The position numbers and the translations under genes were made by a program. Shown here in pieces: positions 1 through 11,905 of a stretch of DNA of 64,000 bases. Below the pieces are notes generated by a model. It did no database searches, was not told the origin of the DNA, and saw only the letters and a list, made by a program, of their open reading frames with translations. Numbering within the stretch: position 1 is the first letter of the stretch; each line of letters begins with the position of its first letter. The stretch covers positions 76,024,111 through 76,088,110 of the forward strand of contig CM042150.1 of assembly GCA_023376005.1 (NCBI GenBank). The letters run 5' to 3'. The stretch is from Doryteuthis pealeii (Eukaryota; Mollusca; Cephalopoda; Myopsida; Loliginidae).

Positions 1-1245
1 CATTATTATGAAGTAAAAAGAAAAAAAAACTGCGGGATATCACTTTTGTCCATACCGGGAAAAGTTTTTGCCTGCATATTGCTCAATAAACTATCAATCA
101 TAGCAGATAGATTTTTACCTGAAGCACAATGTGGGTTCTGTGCAAACCGAGGAACTAAAGACATGATTTTTTCCTTGAGACAATTTTGCCTTGCCTACAA
201 GAATGAGGGCATTGGTCAGTTTAAGGGGGGAACGTTCAGAGTTATTTGAAGTTGGGAGCAGAGTGAAACAGGGATGTGTCCTTGCACTCCCCCTGTTCTC
301 AATTTTTCTTTATATGGTCTTATCTGATGTCTTCACTAACTCTTCCCAAAGGAGTATGGATACAGACTAGACCAGGAGCAGACCTGTTCAATATCAAACA
401 ATTTAGATCTGCAAGAAAGACCAAACACATCCTGGTGCGTGAACTCATGTATGCAGATGACACTGCCTTCCTGGCACACAACCACCAAGACGCCCAAGAC
501 ATAATCACACAATTCGCAGACTCTGCAAAGGCATTTGGGATAAAAATAAACCTCAATAAGACCAAAGTTATGTATCAGCCCCCTTTGACATCACATGACA
601 CTGGAAAAGACAATGATAGAAGGTCAGATTCTAGCTCAGGTAAATACCTTCAGGTACCTGGGCTCCACAGTTGCCATCAACAATAGACTCAATGCAAACT
701 TGATCTCTGAATTTCAAATGCTTCCAAAGCATTTGGTCAGCTGAAGAGGCAAGTCTGGTTCAAAAGAGACATCTCCTTGAAAACTAAATGTGCAGTATAC
801 CATGCCATAGTTCTCTCAACCCTCCTGTACGGTGCAGAAGCCTGGACGTTATACAAAGCGGATGCCCACAGACTACATGTCTATTACATATGTCCTTGCG
901 CAGTACATTAAATGTCAAGTGGTGCCAACATGTTTCAGACAGGACCATTCTGAAGAGAACTGGACTCCCTGGCATGCACAAAATATTTATCCAACGCAAC
1001 CTGAGATGGGCTGGCCACTTAAACAAATTTGGGGATAACAGACTACCAAAGCAGATTCTGTACTCTCAACTGAGAGAGGGGTTATGTGGAATTAAAAGAT
1101 CGAAGCTCAGGTACAAAGAGAAACCTGAAGAATGTTAACATCCCCATAGGAAGTTGGCAAGATGCAACCAGTGACCAAATAAATTGGAGGAAAAGGATTT
1201 GAGGTGTCATCATCGGAAACGATGGACAGCAAGTAATAATAATAA
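1..1245 (+). pseudogene. 5'-truncated, frameshifted LINE (non-LTR) reverse transcriptase
   Basis: Fragments of one reverse transcriptase are readable in three frames. Positions 22-230 carry the fingers-region block GISLLSIPGKVFACILLNKL and QCGFCANRGTKDMIFSLRQ. Positions 276-600 carry the palm motif LMYADDTAFLAH and the following KINLNKTKVM. Positions 788-1138 carry the thumb/C-terminal block with LRWAGHLNKFGDNRLPKQIL. In relatives about 50 residues lie between the RQ block and the GVKQGC-type block; here that part is missing near 200-225, so there is an internal deletion. Several frameshifts and stops follow. The 3' end runs into a short (TAA)n tail at 1233-1245, as in many LINEs. The left end is cut by the window edge. 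The element is dead; the exact clade cannot be fixed by eye. Confidence 0.88.
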
Positions 1246-2930
1246 CCATTACACCATGCAAATGAGATGTAAATAGTTGAGTAGGTATGAAGTTACAAAA
1301 GATCATATCAATATTATGATCTTGTTTAGATTTTCTGTATGTTTGATTAGTTTTATTTGAAATTTGAGATTCAAGCAAAAAGGAACATGTTTTTGAATCT
1401 CTAGCAAAATAACATTACGTATAGAGCTTACAAATACCAACATTTTCTATTTTTCAAATAGTGTCATGCATTTCTTTAAAGTTAATCAATTTATTCCCAG
1501 AAAAAAAGTATTTCATTGTGTGCATGAAACAGAAAACAGAGAAAATGACAGAAAAAAAAAGATGATATTTTTAATTTACTGTCCAATATTGATCATGGTA
1601 TTGAATGGACACTATCAGAGATCTTTTTACTCAAAATATTTTGGGAAAGTCAAGGAATCTTTAGTAACCCATAAAAGATATTAGCACTTGTTAAACAGAG
1701 AAAATATGTTTTGCTTTCATTGTTCTTAACATTTTGACAATAGTGTACTGCAAAAATACTGTAGATAAGTGTCTTTTATTTTGCTGAAAGAAAATCCAGA
1801 CACAAAACAGTGGAAAGATTTATTGTAAGCTTAAGATAAATAAAAATATAGATAATAAAAGCAGAGAAGAGAAATAAGGACATGAAGAAGAAGTTTGTAA
1901 AAATAAAGTGTAGAATCAATTTGAAGTCAAAATCTAAGAAAAACAGAGAAATCGAAAATGTTCATGAAATCAGAAAAAAATTAAAAACAGGAAACAAAAT
2001 GTTCAAACAAATCACAGATTCATGTTTTGAATTGTGTAACTTGTTACTAAAAAGGATATTTGAACATTGCTTTTTTAAGAAGCAAAGAAGATTTATAAAA
2101 TCTTTCAAGAAGAAATGGCTAGAAAAGCTAGAAGATAAGACTTGTGTGGCTTACTGCCACTACAAAAGACAGAAGAACAAATATAAAAAAAAGAAAATGA
2201 AAGCTAATCCCAAAATGGTGAATTAAAAATGGCTAACACTGAAATTACATTTGTGCAAAAGCAACAAAAACAATAACTTCCAGTTCTCTGTATTCTTCCT
2301 CAAAGGGCTCGATACTATCTAACATAAGGAAGAGTGTAGCAAAATATAATAAAAAATCAAAAAGAAATAATAAAACAAAATAAACAAATAAATTGCTTGT
2401 GTGTATTACTAGAATTTAAAGCCAATAACATGTGAAAGTTTATTTAATTTGAATTTTTTTTATCTCAGTTCTGGAATAAAAACCTTATTTTTAGATGAAA
2501 CGGCTTGCAGTCATTTTACAGCAACATGTAACCACATCAATTCCCATGAGTTATTAAATTGAACTCAATCCACATATTGCACATACGGGTTTATAGGATA
2601 GTGATCAGCACACCTGAAATAGTAGGGCAGACTTAAGTTATCTTCATTGTATGGATTTTTAGGGCCACTATTATTTATCCCCCGGAACCTATACTTGAAA
2701 AAATATTTCATTTAAGAAACATGTCCCAAGATAAGTTCTAAAAAACAATGTTTGCTATCAAGTTCTACTTTGGCAGGCGAATTCCTGTAATACAAAAATC
2801 AAGATAGAGTAAGACAAAAAAGAAAGGACCCTTTGAGTTAACAAATAAACCATATTTAATGAAGAAAATATATTTCTACTTTGGTTCCAATTGTCAGTAT
2901 TGAGTCATGGAAAATCAACTCTGTAAAAAG
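1246..2930. other. AT-rich stretch without recognisable feature
   Basis: The stretch holds purine-rich A tracts and one 114-codon open frame at 1882-2226 whose product is almost all Lys, Asn and Ile. The frame follows the A-richness of the strand and shows no domain. I see no promoter, RNA gene or repeat boundary here. Confidence 0.5.
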
Positions 2931-2939
2931 CATTGGGTC

Positions 2940-3165
2940 CCTTGCATAATATAATGGTTACCAGACCATTGTTAGTGAGTTAATTTCTCACTGGGTGCCC
3001 TATACTTTAGACCTTGTGCTAAACAAAACTAAGTTTTGGAAATGACTGGGGACCTTGCATGGTTTAATAGTTATCATACTAGGCTAGTGAACCGTTGTGG
3101 GTTTTATTCTTATTGGCACTGTATAATTCTGGCCTGGTGCTTAGTAAATGGCAACTGGGAAAAGA
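2940..3165 (+). mobile_element. Two tandem SINE-C copies
   Basis: Two tRNA-like heads lie about 110 bp apart. The first reads CCTTGCATAATATAATGGTT at 2940; the second starts at about 3052 with CCTTGCATGGTTTAATAGTT. Each is followed by a GTTAGTGAGTT/GTGGGTTTTATTC B-box-like segment and a body with GGGTGCCCTATACTT or GGCACTGTATAATTCT. Both copies are diverged. The head resembles the A box of tRNAs with a T(A)ATGGTTA D-loop. Confidence 0.6.
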
Positions 3166-3221
3166 GTTGATACAAAAAACAGATGACTGTCCTTGAAAAT
3201 TAAGTCATGTTTAGGTTTTGT

Positions 3222-3318
3222 TTGACACAAGGCTATAGGTATGTGGCACCCAGTAAGAATTAAACACACTGGAAATAATCTGCTAGCCTATCTTGATAAC
3301 ACTTACACCATGTGAAGA
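3222..3318 (-). mobile_element. SINE-C copy, inverted relative to the pair just upstream
   Basis: Reading + strand, GACACAAGGCTATAGGTATG, GGCACCCAGTAAGAATTAAAC and CTTACACCATGTGAAG form the reverse complement of the SINE-C body and head seen at 3048-3165. Together with that pair this makes three SINE-C units within 400 bp. Confidence 0.55.
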
Positions 3319-3330
3319 GCCTTGAAAGAC

Positions 3331-4020
3331 AGGTAATAGGAATAACAGACTGATTACTAGTATGTAGGTAAATGGGATAGGTATTTAAAGAGATACAAGA
3401 ATTCTGTCTAAATATTGGTTTTGAGTAATATTATTTGTGGGTGAGGAAGAAAAGATTCTGTCTAATGAAATATCCTACCCTGTTGGAAAAGTCTGTCTAC
3501 AAGGAAACTAAATTCTTTTTCTTGGGTGATGCATTGAAATTGGATTATTTCATCTTGTTGGTAGAATCTTGATAACTGTGAAATAGAGATTATTTCAGCC
3601 CTTAGAGAAATTCACTGTCCAACCTGATCCCTAGTGCCCATGTGTGCCAACTGTCTTTTTTCAAAGCCTTTTTCGGATAGCCCATGTGACTATCTTTGAA
3701 CAGGCAATGGGGTTGCCACTTCCTTTCTTCTTTCCTTCACTTTCTCTATTGAAATCAATTCCACCATCAGGAAACTATCAGTCGTTTCAGGAATGCAAAT
3801 AGTAAGCAAGGGAAAGGGGAGATGGTGAATGGCTTTAGCAATGGTCCCTTGTGCATATCAATGATAGTAGTAATCCTATTGTATCCCTACAATGGTGAAC
3901 CATCACAAACATTTTTGGTTTTCCCATTCAGAATCAGTACAAATAGCTTGTTTCCATTTCCAACCCTTGAACAACCAGCATAGAGCTGGCTATGAGAAAA
4001 GCAGCGTTCAGTCAAATTGT
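3331..4020. other. No recognisable feature
   Basis: Slightly less AT-rich than its surroundings, with a pyrimidine run near 3718-3750. No open frame with domain character and no match to the other repeats in this window were seen. Confidence 0.4.
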
Positions 4021-4260
4021 TAAAAATTATTATTGTACAAAAAATTTGTCGCAAAAAATTACATAAAAATCACCAAAAAATCACAGTAATTAAAACTTGG
4101 GAATCCAAAATTTCAGGATTTCAGATTCAGCACAGAATATTTTTAATTTGCTCACAGAGATGGCATGATTCCAAAATGGTATGATATGTTGGGCTACACC
4201 TCTAGGTGTAAAATTACAAAATGTGACAGATTGACGCTCACATTTATTATTCGATACTGT
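4021..4260. repeat. Dispersed repeat R2, copy 1
   Basis: Shares ordered blocks with 54200-54445: AAAACTTGGGAATCCAAAAT, TTTAATTTGCTCA, GATTCCAAAATGGTATGATA and TGTTGGGCTA followed by CCTCTAGG. The copies differ by substitutions and small indels, so both are old. No coding signal; class unknown. Confidence 0.65.
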
Positions 4261-4564
4261 GAATTGAAATTAGAGAAATTTAGGATTTCTAAAACCTGAC
4301 TTTTAAAAAAGGAAATTCTCATATAATGATGTTGTTGGACTAGTGTCTCTTTCCTGCTTATTGTTACAATGTTTCAGTTAGTAAACCCTTAAGCCTTTTT
4401 TTAATTGTTTTCCATAGTCAGCAACATGGGAATTTCAAACTGAATACATAGATTATTCTTATTTTGTTGCCAATACTTAGAGGACATCTCTTTGTATTAG
4501 TTAATTCCTCCAAGAGAATTTGTTCTTGTGATATTGCTTATGTCCCTGCTCTACTGAACCTAAA

Positions 4565-4680
4565 TAAATGACTTTTACAATACCCAGTTCTGGGATTGAA
4601 CTCATGGCTACCAGGTAAGTAGACAGGCACTAATCAACACTTTTATACACAAGTGTTTTGTCACATAGAAAAATCTGGTG
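4565..4680 (-). mobile_element. Possible tRNA-headed SINE fragment
   Basis: On the minus strand a B-box-like segment (complement of GGGATTGAACTCATGG at about 4594-4609) lies beside CAGGTAAGTAGACAGGC, as in the SINE-E copies. Only the head region is readable. Confidence 0.35.
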
Positions 4681-4861
4681 GTGACATCTTAGAGCCTTAA
4701 ACCTAATTGTGTTTATAACTGAACCAGATTATTTTTCCTTTTTTTCTTAAATCCACTATACTTAAAATAATTAAGTAGTAGATTTTTTCAAAGCTTAATG
4801 TGCTTTTGTCTTTCTTGATTAAATGTTCCGATAGAATGTTCCTTTCTATGTTATGCTCCAG

Positions 4862-5085
4862 GAGTTGCTTATTGTCATAGGAAGTGGACTTTGCTACCCA
4901 AGTTCAAATCTGGAATGAGCTTTTTGCATTTCCAATATCACTGATATATTTGCAAAATGTAAGAATCCAACTATTCTCCATCCAATTCTCAATAAAGAGT
5001 ATGGTAGAAAGGGCTTATTAACCTTTGTATGGCAACTGGTTGAGAAGAAGGAAAATTCAGAATTTAAACCAAACCTGTGAGAAGG
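4862..5085 (+). mobile_element. SINE-B, diverged
   Basis: The order of SINE-B blocks is preserved: TTATTGTCATAGGAAGTGGA, CCCAAGTTCAAATCTGG (B box), CCAACTATTCTCC, GGGCTTATTAACCTTTGTAT and GCAACTGGTTGAGAAGAAGG. The 3' GACCTTGTGTCAC block is missing. Confidence 0.65.
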
Positions 5086-6548
5086 AGCGACTCTGCCAAG
5101 CTATTTCAGCCCAAGATATGCTACACGAGTAGTACTCTCATGAATAAACCAGGTTATGGATAAGGTTTTTTTTTAGCCTGATTCCATAGTCTGAATACAT
5201 GAGACTATAATAATTCCTAATTTCAAAAATTCAGAAAGAAGAATTGTTTAGTAAACCAATATAAAACATACTTCAATTGCTTTATGATAACACCTTTAGC
5301 TCAAGTTCTAAGGCATTTACTGCGTTTTCAGTTTGAGTTCTGTTGGAATAGAAGTAAAAAATGATTTTGAGCAGAAACTCTCATTGTACAAGTGAGAAAA
5401 TCAATGACAAGAATATTAAAAATCATATCATTAAGAATAAAACCACTCACTGTTCAAGAAATATTAACAATGAATTTACAAACTGAATGACAAATTTGAT
5501 ATTGTTTTGTTTTAGTTTTTTTTTTCAAGAAATAGAGAATTTTCTACAGTGTAAAAATAATATAAAGCTACAATCCTGTGATCAAACTATGACTGACAAA
5601 TCAGATTTGCTGATGCAGTATCACAGTCACTTTGTTCCCTTTAGCTAACATGTCATGTGCCATCTGTCTATGGGATCCCAATATATGAGAAGAAATTATC
5701 AACACCCAGTATCTCCTTCTGTTTACAGGCAAGTGAGTGATATCCAGTAAAACAAATGTGTACTACTTTGTAGACTGTATGAGGCACAAACAAATATTAC
5801 TGAGACTGGATTTTTAAATTTAAAGTATATGGGCACCTATGAACAACTTATATAATTAAGTGATGATGTCTAGACTTCATCTAGATGAATCAGTGTCAAT
5901 ATATATATATATATAAAGCCTTTTCCATACTTTTTAACAGTAAATCTTTTGTGAAATACAAGATTTTGCAAGTGAAGTACTCTTTTTACTCACTAGACCT
6001 CTGCTCTCTGAAGTTTTTGTTATTTTTTAACCTGAAAATTCACTTAAACAGTATGATCTAAAGACATGGGGTGGGGGTATTTGAAAAATGCAATGGCACA
6101 GATTCACACATTATACAAAGAAGGGTCTCAGAGGTACTTTGACCAATGGAAAACTCACTGGAGTAAATGTGTTCAATGGCAAGTGGACTATTTGGAAGAA
6201 AAGTAACAGAGCAGGATTTGCTTACATTAATCGTCAGTCTGGCTACTGCTTTCTAGGACAGATGAAATTGCCTCAAGCTTGATACACATACAACCCAGAG
6301 TCTCAATGAAGAGACTTATATTCTCAGATTAGTCGACTGATTTTTTAAACATTGATATACAAACATTATAAAGATTTTAGGAATAGGTAGATAGATAAAA
6401 ATGATGTTCAACACAAACACCAACCCAACAAATTATTACTCAGCTGAAAATTGAAACAAAATTTTCTTTATTCTCTAAGTTAGAGAATTTTAAGTGCATT
6501 GTTCTTATAAAATTTTCTCTGTGGTGTGTTGTTTTTTATGGTTTATAG
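5086..6548. other. AT-rich stretch with a short (TA)n
   Basis: Contains a 17-bp (TA)n at 5899-5915 and a 64-codon open frame at 6088-6282 without domain, codon or context support. Nothing else is recognised. Confidence 0.45.
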
Positions 6549-6587
<39 letters not shown>

Positions 6588-6588
6588 A
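6549..6588. repeat. Compound microsatellite (AC)n(AT)n
   Basis: About eight AC units at 6549-6565 run directly into about twelve AT units. Confidence 0.95.
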
Positions 6589-6800
6589 TGAGAATTTTAG
6601 TCAAATTTGTTTGTGCATGCAGGTAAAAAATAAGTTTCTTTTCAAAATCAAAATAAGACTATAAAACTATATAAAACATCATTATCAATAAACAGTGAAT
6701 TCAATGGAAACTTTTGTTTAATAATTTATTGAACTTAAACAAAGATTCTTATGAAATTTGGCATTATAACACTGTAATATAATTAGTTACATGGCATATT

Positions 6801-6802
<2 letters not shown>

Positions 6803-6839
<37 letters not shown>
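6803..6839. repeat. (TA)n microsatellite
   Basis: Uninterrupted TA dinucleotides for about 37 bp. Confidence 0.95.
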
Positions 6840-6844
<5 letters not shown>

Positions 6845-6954
6845 ACAAGTTCTAATATAACAGTTCAAATGTCTTTAGCTCTACACATTAGAAAGAGAAA
6901 CAATTGTAATGCATATAAAATAATACTAAAAAAATCAGACAAAATGACTAAATA

Positions 6955-7600
6955 TTAATTTGAATGGGACATGATTTGAGCTTCCTTATCATGGCATGAT
7001 GTTTCTTTGTTTCAAGTTGTCTCTTGTTTAATTTCCTGTTCAAATGTTAAAAGAAATTCATCTCATCTTTTCTTCCCCATGTTGCTCATTTTATTTTCAC
7101 TCTCTTTCACTATTTAATATTATTCTGTCTATCTAAAAATCTCTGTGATTCCTTCATATAATCTTTCTTCCTTCACCCACTTCTCTTTTGTCTCTTTCAT
7201 ATCTATCATATCTATCCTGTCTACCTCTTTTATTTTTCTCATATATTCTCCTTCTTTCTTCTCCTCTTCTCTTCCGTTCTATTTCCTTTCTCACTCCTTT
7301 TTTCATATTTATTATATATCTCTATCTTTTTTCTTTTTAGCTTTTTAATGTCTATCCTGTTTTTTGTTTGTTTTATTTCCCTGTAATTCCTTTACATATT
7401 CTCTTTCTCTCTTCCTCTTATATCATATTCTATCTCCTCTCACTCTCTTTTCTCTCTCATATTTATTAGATCTATCTTCTTTTTCTTTTTAGTTTTTTAA
7501 TATCTATCATGTCTCTTTCTGATTTTATTTCTTTGATTCCTTCATATATTCTTTTTCTTTGCTTTCTATTTTTTTAAAATTTTATTTCATTTTTTTTATT
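6955..7600. repeat. Pyrimidine-rich block with a diverged tandem duplication
   Basis: The + strand is almost all T and C for some 600 bp. Two related sub-blocks, near 7305-7400 and 7460-7560, share TTTTTCTTTTTAG, TTTTTAATATCTATC or TTTTTAATGTCTATC, and ATTCCTT(C/T)A(C/T)ATATTC. A third, shorter relative is near 7122-7165. The open frame at 7145-7348 is a product of this composition. Confidence 0.55.
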
Positions 7601-8077
7601 GTGTTACAATGTTGTATAAAGAGTTTTTAGCTTTTGTGACTGATTGTATTTGTCAATGAATTTGTAGATATTGAACCCATTTTGTTTGAATGTTCCTAAC
7701 ATTTCTTACAAAAGTGTCTTACAGAGACATGGAAATCTTTCTTTAATTTCAATGATTTTTATTTATTTTTTATTCAATCATCAAAATTTAATGCATCCTT
7801 TTGTTAACATATACAGGTTGAATAAAAATGCTGAACTCCAGCAAAATCATGTTTTCATTTTCTCCAAAAAATTGATGATTCTTTCTGATGTAATAGTTTG
7901 AACCTTGATGTTTTATTTAACCCTCTCAAGATTGAATTTATTTCTGCATTTTAATCATGTGTAAATTTCCATTGGAGAACACACTTATGAGTTTGTCCTC
8001 TCTTCTCCAGCAGTGCCCAGCTCATCTTGTTTGTTTTACTTGGATGGTTTATGTGATAGGGAGTAAGTGTCCATAGA

Positions 8078-8138
8078 GCTGCTTTTTTGTGGGGTGCTGC
8101 TTTTTTGTGGGGTGATGCTTTTTTGTGGGGTGGTGCTT
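8078..8138. repeat. 18-bp minisatellite, about 3.4 units
   Basis: Units GCTGCTTTTTTGTGGGGT (8078-8095), the same again (8096-8113), GATGCTTTTTTGTGGGGT (8114-8131) and a partial unit. The near identity suggests recent tandem expansion. Confidence 0.93.
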
Positions 8139-8327
8139 CTAAGATTTGTTCAAGACAGCATACAGCATCCTTGTGTAGTTCCCATTTTCTCTAAGCATTT
8201 CTTTGCATCCAAGTGATGCAGCCATACAATAGCACTGCTACAGCTTGGAAGAATTGTTGTTGTATTAGAGAGATCAGATTTCAATATGATTGATAATCTG
8301 TCTATATCAGTCCATGTACTAGATACA

Positions 8328-8460
8328 AGAGGTGCTGAAAAGTTCTAGATCTAACAAAGATTTTTATTGAATGTTTGGAGAATTATTAAAGAAAATAAAT
8401 ATTGTATCAGTTATGCAGAACTGTTGGATGAATATGTGGAATAGCATATAACCTCTTGGT
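8328..8460. mobile_element. Possible mariner-type terminal fragment
   Basis: ACAAGAGGTGCTGAAAAGTT at 8328-8347 resembles the outer end of mariner elements, and the same kind of end occurs inverted at about 44801-44815 next to a mariner C-terminus. No transposase is readable here. Confidence 0.35.
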
Positions 8461-8517
8461 CAATCTGAGAATTTATCAGAATCTTTCTGGTATGTATCAT
8501 CCACAGGTAGATATTTT

Positions 8518-8890
8518 TTTTTACTTATGAATATCTGTTTTGGCTGTTTCATGGTCATCCTGATAGTCAATTGACCAATAGGCATCAAATTCACATGTAC
8601 TCTTGTTCTGTTTGAGTTATATCTTGAACTAAATTTATCTATTTCCTCCCTTTTAAACAACTCACCAATGTCAACAAAAATCTGCAAGGTCCCCACAGAA
8701 TTTATATATTTATGCCTAGTTATCATCAGAATTTGTTCATTTATCAATTAAAAAACATAAAATAAATGAATAATTCTGAAGCACATGCTTGGGTAAATGG
8801 TAGAGGCATTTTTACTCATGAATACCAGATTTTGGTTATTACATGGTCATTCTGATTGTCAATTACCCACATTCATCAGCATTATGTGTG
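8518..8890. repeat. Local direct duplication, about 290 bp apart
   Basis: TTACTTATGAATATCTGTTTTGG ... CATGGTCATCCTGATAGTC at 8521-8577 is repeated in diverged form at 8811-8866 as ACTCATGAATACCAG, ATTTTGGTTATTACATGG and TCATTCTGATTGTCAATTAC. Confidence 0.6.
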
Positions 8891-9717
8891 TGAGTATGTG
8901 CTTATGATTATCTATCTATACATATATAAGGGGCAGTTGTGTTTATATATGTATGTATGTCTGGATGAAACCATGAAAATAAAACAAGTAACGACAAAGT
9001 AAATATATATATACACATTCACTATCACCAGAACTTGCTTTTTGAGCAAAAATAATGAAGATTTTAATTATATTCATGAAGATAATTAAAAAATAAAGTT
9101 TAAATGGATTTTTTGCATTTAATATTTTGAATAGAAGACACTGATTTTTCTTTTCATAGTGTCTGTCCACTTTTTTTTCTGACGCTCCAACCTGGCCGAA
9201 TCAACGCAAGGTTTTATTTTACATAAGGATTTTAATAGAGCATTCTGAGAGAATCCAACTCATAATTCAGTAATAATGGATCTGCAAAACTAAATTTTCT
9301 CCCCCATCCTTTTGACCTAGGCGACATGGGTAGCCGCTTCTAGTGCATAATAAAGTATGATTATCAATCAGGAGAATGCAAGGTGAATGTCAGTGTCAGC
9401 AGAAATCTATAAGATTTCAGTTGAGTTCTCTAGTAACTTTGTTCAGTGTTAAATGACAAAAGAAAATATTAGATTTTTCAATTGTCCTTTTGTGATAAAA
9501 ATCAGTTTTAATTTGGTCAATGACAATTCTGAAAATTGCTTTTTGTATCATAGGTTCTTAAGAGAGATTTTTTTTTTTTTTACATATTTAGAAATATCTT
9601 TGGAGAAAATAAGTTAAAAGTAATAAAAACAGGTCTAATTCACCAACCTTTTGGATTCAATATTTCCAAGATCTCCCATTTATCACTTACCATTTCTTTA
9701 AAACTGATTATAAGTAA

Positions 9718-9900
9718 AAGTAAGTAAACTTCGTGGAGTGATCTATGGTTGGTATCAGTCATACAGTGAGGGAGTCTATCCTCTTTTCACTAGCGCTAGA
9801 CCAGGGAGATAGTTTTTTGTTGAGGTGGAGCACCACACCCACCTTCAGCTCCTCACTTCACCAAACAGATCAGATTATCTATACTGTGTTACTAATGCGC
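9718..9900 (-). mobile_element. SINE-A 3' portion, inverted
   Basis: Reverse complement of the SINE-A body: CTTTTCACTAGCGCTAGACC, GGTGGAGCACCACACCCACC and CAGCTCCTCACTTCACC are readable on +. The tRNA-like head is missing; the sequence changes abruptly at about 9903 into SINE-B tail sequence of the opposite orientation. Confidence 0.7.
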
Positions 9901-9904
9901 TGAG

Positions 9905-10035
9905 TTGTCAGGGATCTGTATCAAACCTGGTACGGCAACTTGTCAAGGAGAAGAAAGAATTCAAACCAGTTATACTCTGCTTAAGAATTGACTTTGTATC
10001 ACATCCTGCTCATGTCAGAGGGGTTGGATAACCAC
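9905..10035 (+). mobile_element. SINE-B 3' portion fused to inverted SINE-A
   Basis: Contains ACGGCAACTTGTCAAGGAGAA, AATTCAAACC, GAATTGACTTTGTATCACATCC and GCTCATGTCAGAGGGGTTGG, the 3' half of SINE-B. Confidence 0.65.
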
Positions 10036-11016
10036 ATACTACTTACCTCCCAATTAATCACCTCATAGAGCATTTTCAGAACAACCTATTTTTACAATAC
10101 TACATACATTACACCAGACAATCCATATCTTTTAAAAATTATCGTTGTTTTTATTTTGATTAAAAGATTTTAGCAACTTGCTTGACGCTAAAACATAACA
10201 TTAAAGTGTTTCTGTAAAAACTTTTTATCCTATATAGAAAGACCGATATGTGGTTCCATCAAGAGTTATGCAAGGGCTTTCAATTCCTTGATGGTATTAG
10301 GTAAGTGCACATGATAAATTCTGAAAAATCTATCGATGTGAAATGTGTCAAGGGAGATGATTATGTATGACAGGGTTCTTTAGTTCTTCCTGCTGTTCTT
10401 TGATTGATTTGCACATTGTGTCACCGTAGCTTTCCTATTTCATTTTAATTCCTTCAATCAATTTAAACATATGTTGCACTGCATCCCTTCTGGTGACTGC
10501 AACACACATACACAGATTTGACATAGATGTTTATGTAAATCCCAGTACATCATTCAGAATTCAATAGAATCAGATTTGAGCCACCAATTCAGCATGTTCA
10601 ACATGTCTTGATTGACTTGTTCATATTAAACCTTGTTCTACAATGATCTGTGATATGTGGTGGAAAATTCACCGAATGACTTGGCAAGGTTGGATAAGCC
10701 CCATTCATAAAAAAATATAATATCCTCTTTGTTAAATCCAAAGTTAGAACAATTTCTGTTTTAATCCTATTTTTATAATTAAATGTTATGAAATGTCCCA
10801 ACATATTTTTATGACATTAACATAGATGAAGCACTGTTTCCCACGAGACCACCAAAGTTAAGCAGTGATGACCCTGTTCAATATTTAGATGGGTGATCAT
10901 TAAAGCAACAGCAGGTACTGTAAGAAACCGAATATCAAATGATGATTCAGCATTAAATGACCTGGAAAGGTTGATATACTATAAAACAAAGCAACCAACC
11001 AACTCTACATCTCTCT

Positions 11017-11024
<8 letters not shown>
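10036..11024. other. No recognisable feature
   Basis: A 68-codon minus-strand frame at 10598-10804 has no domain. Nothing else was recognised in this block. Confidence 0.4.

Positions 11025-11067
<43 letters not shown>
11025..11067. repeat. (TTA)n microsatellite
   Basis: About fourteen trinucleotide units; the poly-Ile tail of an apparent open frame over it is an artefact. Confidence 0.95.
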
Positions 11068-11423
11068 GCAGGACTTATTGATATACCACAGTATGAAGAA
11101 AATTGAATTATTACAATGTCTGATATGTTCACTTAAGAGCTATTGCCAAATAGTTCAATATGTAAAAAGTACAATAATTTTGATTTAACTCTCTCTCATT
11201 CTTTTTTTCTTTCTTTCTTTTCATTATATTTGATTGAAACAGAATAGTGTTATCGCTTCCGCATGTTTACAATCTCTGTAATTAACAAGTCATTGCATAG
11301 ATTAAAATCTTATGTACTAGCCTCTTTATCATTATCTTCTTATCTTCTTTCTAACCATCTTTATTTTGGATCTCCTCTTTATGTGTATCATCTTGGGTTG
11401 TCTTAGGGTGCTTAATCTCTCTG

Positions 11424-11905
11424 TGTTTCATAATTATTAGATTCCTAACACTTATGTACCATTAGTGTAGAAACCAAAATGGCTATTATAAATTTGCAGC
11501 CGGCGGCCTTGAAGGTTTGAGTGACTCGGCTTGACCTCAGTCTGATCCTTCTTCTGGGGGATACCGTGAGAATCAGTGGAGAAGACCCTCTTCCGGTTTA
11601 GATTAGAAGAGAGTTTTAGTTCAGTATTGGCCAAACCACAAAGGTGGTAAGTCGTGTTAAGCGCACGGCCGACTCAATCTGTGCATGTAGTCTGGTGGGG
11701 ATTTCGGTATAAAATATGATCTAAAGCAAATCAAAGTCTTGGGTTATTATTTTAAAACTACCAATGACACAGGGCTTCTGATAAAGAGAAATCCCCAATG
11801 GAAGACCAGACATGAAGTCCCAAGACGAAGCCCAGACGCTAGAAGAAGAACGTAAGATACCAAAGATGAGCAGAAGAATAATAGAAGTAAAGAGAGTATA
11901 CAACA
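11424..11905 (+). mobile_element. Solo LTR, family LTR-1, TSD TCTG
   Basis: Begins TGTTTCATAATTATTAG and ends GAGTATACAACA, i.e. TG...CA. The four bases before it (11420-11423) and after it (11906-11909) are both TCTG. Inside are blocks shared with the other LTR-1 copies: AGTGTAGAAACCAAAATGG, GTGAGAATCAGTGGAGAAGA and CAATGACACAGGGCTTCTGA. No internal retroelement sequence adjoins it, so it is a solo LTR left by recombination. A 4-bp duplication is common for Ty3/gypsy-type elements, but the family cannot be assigned without an internal region. Confidence 0.88.

Noticed and set aside
1882..2226. 114-codon open frame
   Set aside because: Lys/Asn/Ile-rich because the strand is A-rich. No domain, no splice or promoter context, no similarity elsewhere in the window.
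6088..6282. 64-codon open frame with Trp/Gly-rich start
   Set aside because: No known domain recognised and no flanking exon signals; could not be supported as a gene.
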